This document shows positions 60,292 through 64,000 of a stretch of 64,000 bases of DNA, in pieces. The first letter of the stretch is position 1. Each line of letters opens with the position of its first letter. A program made the translations under genes and the position numbers. The stretch is from Oscillospiraceae bacterium (lineage in GTDB: Bacteria; Bacillota; Clostridia; Oscillospirales; CAG-272), in NCBI GenBank assembly GCA_015064255.1, contig SVSP01000012.1, forward strand, positions 1 to 64,000, read 5' to 3'. Below the pieces are notes generated by a model. That model was not told the DNA's origin. It ran no database searches and was given only the letters and a program-made list of their open reading frames with translations.

Positions 60292-62538
60292 ATGCTTTAC
60301 AAAAAGAATCAAGAAAAAGTTCTTTCAGATGAACTTTTCAAACAACCGACAGCAGAATACCGCGGAACTCCGTTCTGGTCTTGGAACTGCAAAATGACCC
60401 CGGAAATTCTTGAAAAACAGATCGAATATCTGAAAGAAATGGGATTCGGCGGATTCCATATGCATTCAAGAGACGGTATGGACAACGCATATCTCAGCGA
60501 TGAATTTATGGGACTTGTAAGAGCCTGCGTTGAAAAAGCAAAGAGCGAGGATATGCTTGCATGGCTTTACGACGAGGACAGATGGCCCTCCGGTGCGGCA
60601 GGCGGTCTTGTAACAAAAGATCCCGTATATCGCGAAAGAAAGATAGTTATAGCTCCCGCTGAACGCATAAAGATTGCCGAAAAATACAACCATAAGACGT
60701 CAGCAACTCTTCCCGTTATCGATTATTCCAACGAGCTTCCCATCAGCGAAGCCGTGAAACAGGGTGTTCCTTATTTTATTGCTGCATACGACATCGTTCT
60801 TGACGAAAACGGTTATCTCGCAAGCTACAAAAAGGTCAGAAGAAACGCCAAGGCAGTAGGCACAAAGTGGTTCGTTTTCTGCGTAACAAATAATCCGAGC
60901 GATTGGTTCAACGGCTACACTTATCTCGACACGCTCTCTAAAAAGGCTGTCAAAAAGTTCGTCGAGCTCACTCACGAAACGTACAAGGCAAAGGTTGGCG
61001 ACGAATTTGACAAAGCTGTTCCCGCAATTTTTACCGACGAGCCTCAGTACAGCAGCATAATAAAGCTCGGCAACCCCACCGACAAGAGTATCTGCGAATT
61101 TCCTTGGACTCCCGACTTCCCTGCGACCTACAAAAGATGCTACGGCGTGGATATCGTCGACCACATTCCCGAGCTTATCTGGGATCTTCCGAATTCTGAA
61201 ATTTCTGTTGACAGATACCGTTTCTACGATCATATTTGCGACCGCTTCACATCTGCTTTCAGCGAAGAATACGGAAAATGGTGCAGACGCAACAATATTC
61301 AGTTCACAGGTCATATGATGTGCGAGCACGATCTTCCCGCACAGACAAACAAGGTTGGCGAGGCTATGCGTGCATACAAGCATTTCGGATTTCCCGGAAT
61401 TGATATGCTTTGCAACGAGGTAGAGCTTACAACGGCAAAGCAGACACAGTCTGTCGTTCATCAGTACGGAAAGGAAGCTATGCTCTCCGAGCTTTACGGC
61501 GTTACAAACTGGGATTTCGACTTCAGAGGTCACAAATTCCAAGGCGACTGGCAGGCTGCGCTCGGCGTTACCATCCGTGTTCCCCATCTTTCTTGGGTTT
61601 CTATGAAGGGTACCGCAAAGCGTGACTATCCCGCTTCTCTCAGCTATCAGTCCCCTTGGTACAAGCAGTATCCTTACATTGAGGATCACTTTGCCCGTCT
61701 TAATACCGCACTTACACGAGGCAATCCCGACGTTTCGATCGGCGTTATCCATCCCATCGAAAGCTATTGGCTCTACTGCGGACCCGGACGTACCACGTCG
61801 GACGCAAGAAATCAGATACAGAACGATTTCACAAATCTTATAAACTGGATGCTCTTCGCTCAGCTCGACTTTGACTACGTAAGCGAAGCACTTCTGCCCG
61901 ACGCATGCAAGAAAGCGGGAAATCCCATCGCTGTCGGAAAGATGAAGTACGACACCATCGTTGTTCCCGCACTCAGAACTATCCGCCGCACAACGCTTGA
62001 ACGTCTTTACGACTTTAATGCCGCAGGCGGTAAGGTCCTCTTCCTCGGTCCCTGCCCCGAATACGTAGATGCCGAAAAGAGCGATGACGTACGTGAACTC
62101 TATGAAAAATCTACCGTTATTCCTTTTGAAAGACTTGCTCTTATAAACGCGCTCGAAGGCGACAGAAAGCTCGAAATACGCACCTCAAACGGCGAATACA
62201 CCGACAACTACATCTATCAGATGAGAAAAGACGGAGCTTATAAGTGGCTCTTTATAGCAAATGCAAAGCATTACAAGCTCGCTGACGTTGTTCGTCCGAA
62301 GCATCTTTTCATAAAGATCAAGGGGGAATATTCGCCTAAGCTTTACGACACGATCAGCGGAGAGATAAAGGATATTTCCTACCGTGCCGAAAAGGGTTAC
62401 ACCTATATCGAGTTTGACGCATATCTCCACGATTCCTTCCTGATCCGTCTTGAAAGATCTAAGATCAAATCTCTTGCAGTTGCACAGACCGCTTACCGTC
62501 AAATAGCAAGCATAAACTACAAGACCAAGGTAGATTAA
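60292..62538 (+). CDS. GH106-like glycoside hydrolase (alpha-L-rhamnosidase-like), N-terminal part of an apparently frameshifted gene
   Basis: PFWSWNCKMTPEILEKQIEYLKEMGFGGFHMHSRDGMDNAYLSDEFMGLV...LAWLYDEDRWPSGAAGGLV. Confidence 0.8.
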   Translation: MLYKKNQEKVLSDELFKQPTAEYRGTPFWSWNCKMTPEILEKQIEYLKEMGFGGFHMHSRDGMDNAYLSDEFMGLVRACVEKAKSEDMLAWLYDEDRWPSGAAGGLVTKDPVYRERKIVIAPAERIKIAEKYNHKTSATLPVIDYSNELPISEAVKQGVPYFIAAYDIVLDENGYLASYKKVRRNAKAVGTKWFVFCVTNNPSDWFNGYTYLDTLSKKAVKKFVELTHETYKAKVGDEFDKAVPAIFTDEPQYSSIIKLGNPTDKSICEFPWTPDFPATYKRCYGVDIVDHIPELIWDLPNSEISVDRYRFYDHICDRFTSAFSEEYGKWCRRNNIQFTGHMMCEHDLPAQTNKVGEAMRAYKHFGFPGIDMLCNEVELTTAKQTQSVVHQYGKEAMLSELYGVTNWDFDFRGHKFQGDWQAALGVTIRVPHLSWVSMKGTAKRDYPASLSYQSPWYKQYPYIEDHFARLNTALTRGNPDVSIGVIHPIESYWLYCGPGRTTSDARNQIQNDFTNLINWMLFAQLDFDYVSEALLPDACKKAGNPIAVGKMKYDTIVVPALRTIRRTTLERLYDFNAAGGKVLFLGPCPEYVDAEKSDDVRELYEKSTVIPFERLALINALEGDRKLEIRTSNGEYTDNYIYQMRKDGAYKWLFIANAKHYKLADVVRPKHLFIKIKGEYSPKLYDTISGEIKDISYRAEKGYTYIEFDAYLHDSFLIRLERSKIKSLAVAQTAYRQIASINYKTKVD

Positions 62539-62570
62539 AGCGCGAAGAGCCCAACGTACTCGTTCTCGAT

Positions 62571-63434
62571 ATGGCAGAATTCACTTATGACGACAAGAGC
62601 GACTTTATGCCTCTTGAAGAGATCCGCAAGCTTGACAACATCGTAAGAAAAATGGCTTCAATTCCTCCCAAATCGGGCAAGCAGCCTTGGACACTTGAGC
62701 CCGAAATTCCGACTCACACCGTGACACTCAGATTCACATTTGATTCCGAAATTACCGTAGACGGAGCAAAATTCGCAAGCGAAGATCCCGAAGTAAGTAC
62801 TATCCTCTACGACGGAAAAGAAATTTCGAATGCAGTTGACGGATATTTCACTGACGAAGCTATAAAGACCGTTGCTCTCCCCGAAATCACTCCCGGACGC
62901 CACACTATAACGCTTACTATGCCTCTCGCACCGAGAACCTATATTGAAAACTGCTTCATACTCGGAGAATTCAACGTACGTCTTGAAGGCTGTGAAAAAA
63001 CTCTTATTGCACCCACCGAAAAGGTCGGATTCGGATCTCTCGTTCCGCAGGGACTTCCCTTCTACGGCGGAAACATCGTATATTCCTGCCCGATCGAAAT
63101 TCCCGAGGACGACTGCGCAATCGAAGTTCACGCTAACTTCTATCGCGGTGCTCTTATTTCCGCAAAGCTTGACGGAAAAGACATAGGAAACATAGTTTTC
63201 GCGCCTTACAACGTAAAAGCTGACGGTATTTCAAAGGGCACGCATACTCTTGAGCTTACCCTCTACGGAAACAGATTCAACTGCTTCGCGGCTCTCCACA
63301 ACGCGGAAACAGACCTTCGCTGGACAGGTCCCGGAATGTATTCGACCGGCGGCGACGCATTCAGCTATGAATATCATCTCAGAGATCTTGGTATTATAGC
63401 AAGTCCTATTGTTAAGATTTTGAAGAAGGATTGA
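62571..63434 (+). CDS. C-terminal part of the same GH106-like gene, displaced by a 1-nt frameshift
   Basis: In-frame extension upstream of ATG reads K-R-E-E-P-N-V-L-V-L-D-M-A-E-F and restores continuity if one base is added near 62537; beta-sandwich-like domain. Confidence 0.75.
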   Translation: MAEFTYDDKSDFMPLEEIRKLDNIVRKMASIPPKSGKQPWTLEPEIPTHTVTLRFTFDSEITVDGAKFASEDPEVSTILYDGKEISNAVDGYFTDEAIKTVALPEITPGRHTITLTMPLAPRTYIENCFILGEFNVRLEGCEKTLIAPTEKVGFGSLVPQGLPFYGGNIVYSCPIEIPEDDCAIEVHANFYRGALISAKLDGKDIGNIVFAPYNVKADGISKGTHTLELTLYGNRFNCFAALHNAETDLRWTGPGMYSTGGDAFSYEYHLRDLGIIASPIVKILKKD

Positions 63435-63479
63435 GTCTTTGATTTACACTCTCCCAAAATCATTCTACTTCTACTGATA

Positions 63480-63517
63480 AAAATTTTCCCGCCTTTATTG
63501 GCGGGAAAATTTTTTAT
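63480..63517. terminator. Bidirectional terminator
   Basis: AAATTTTCCCGCC-TTTATT-GGCGGGAAAATTTTTT. Confidence 0.8.
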
Positions 63518-64000
63518 ACAAGAGCTTCAAGTTTTGATTTTATTGAAGCAAAACGATCATCGTTCTCCAAGCATTTAAATCTTGAATTTTCATTCAAATC
63601 GCACAAAATAACCTTTGCAAGGCTTTCTTCGCTGCGCTTTCCGGATTGTGATATATCATAATGCAATCCTTTAACAAGCGTTGAGGTATGATCAATACTT
63701 TTGAAATCTTTGAATTTTTCCAAATGCTTACACATTTCTTCAAGTTCTGAGATAGCACGATCATTTTTTCCGCTTTCGGCAGAGCTTCTCGCCATATCAC
63801 GGCATATGCGCGCGAGTCTTTCTTCCCAAAAACCAAAATCTCCATCTGAAAAGATAACGTTGAAAATGTCATATATAGCTTTTCTGATTTTGTGGCGGTC
63901 TTCTGCAGTATAACTCGCTTCGGCGCATTGTGTCAAGCGGTTTTCAGTCGCATACATATCGTCGCAAACTCTCCAAAAATACCATTTACAATGTTCGACC
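63514..64000 (-). CDS. C-terminal part of a larger protein, likely an XRE/HTH regulator with a TPR-like tail (truncated by window edge)
   Basis: Reading frame remains open through 64000 (VEHCKWYFWRVCDDMYATEN...); helical repeat FWEERLARICRDMARSSAESGKNDRAISELEEMCKHLEKF. Confidence 0.55.
   Translation of the reverse strand, partial: VEHCKWYFWRVCDDMYATENRLTQCAEASYTAEDRHKIRKAIYDIFNVIFSDGDFGFWEERLARICRDMARSSAESGKNDRAISELEEMCKHLEKFKDFKSIDHTSTLVKGLHYDISQSGKRSEESLAKVILCDLNENSRFKCLENDDRFASIKSKLEALV

Noticed and set aside
60700-61752. 350-aa ORF on the - strand inside the GH106-like gene
   Set aside because: Shadow ORF antisense to a gene with clear family motifs; no recognisable domain, no RBS context.
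62530-62545. Programmed ribosomal frameshift in the GH106-like gene
   Set aside because: No slippery heptamer or obvious downstream stimulatory structure; a deletion or sequence error is simpler.

Overview
The window looks like chromosomal DNA from an anaerobic, spore-forming Bacillota (Clostridia-like, probably gut-associated; lineage is an inference from gene content). Most of it is housekeeping sequence. A long minus-strand run covers nusB, a TsaD-like paralogue, xseA, xseB, ispA, tlyA, nadK, argR, recN, tyrS, murB, rapZ, whiA, dnaE and a class A PBP. A second block holds ligA, obgE, prfA, tsaC, a ParC/GyrA-like topoisomerase and SpoIID. Sporulation markers present are SpoIID, SpoIIID and an alpha/beta SASP. 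The accessory parts are: (i) a 9-gene minus-strand catabolic operon (5181-15313) divergent from an AraC regulator, combining a FucI/AraA-type isomerase, a GlcD-like FAD oxidase, an Fe-S protein, a class II aldolase, a YihV-like PfkB kinase, IolB, a xylulokinase-type kinase, a fused EtfB-EtfA and a DUF4867 protein; this combination is my best candidate for an undescribed pathway; (ii) a right-hand glycan region with a GH29 fucosidase, a fused esterase/SMP-30-like protein and a GH106-like hydrolase split by an apparent 1-nt frameshift; (iii) a structured RNA at about 42925-43150 that folds like 6S RNA; (iv) several dispersed hairpin/MITE-like repeats. Family calls come from reading the protein sequences; no database search was run.
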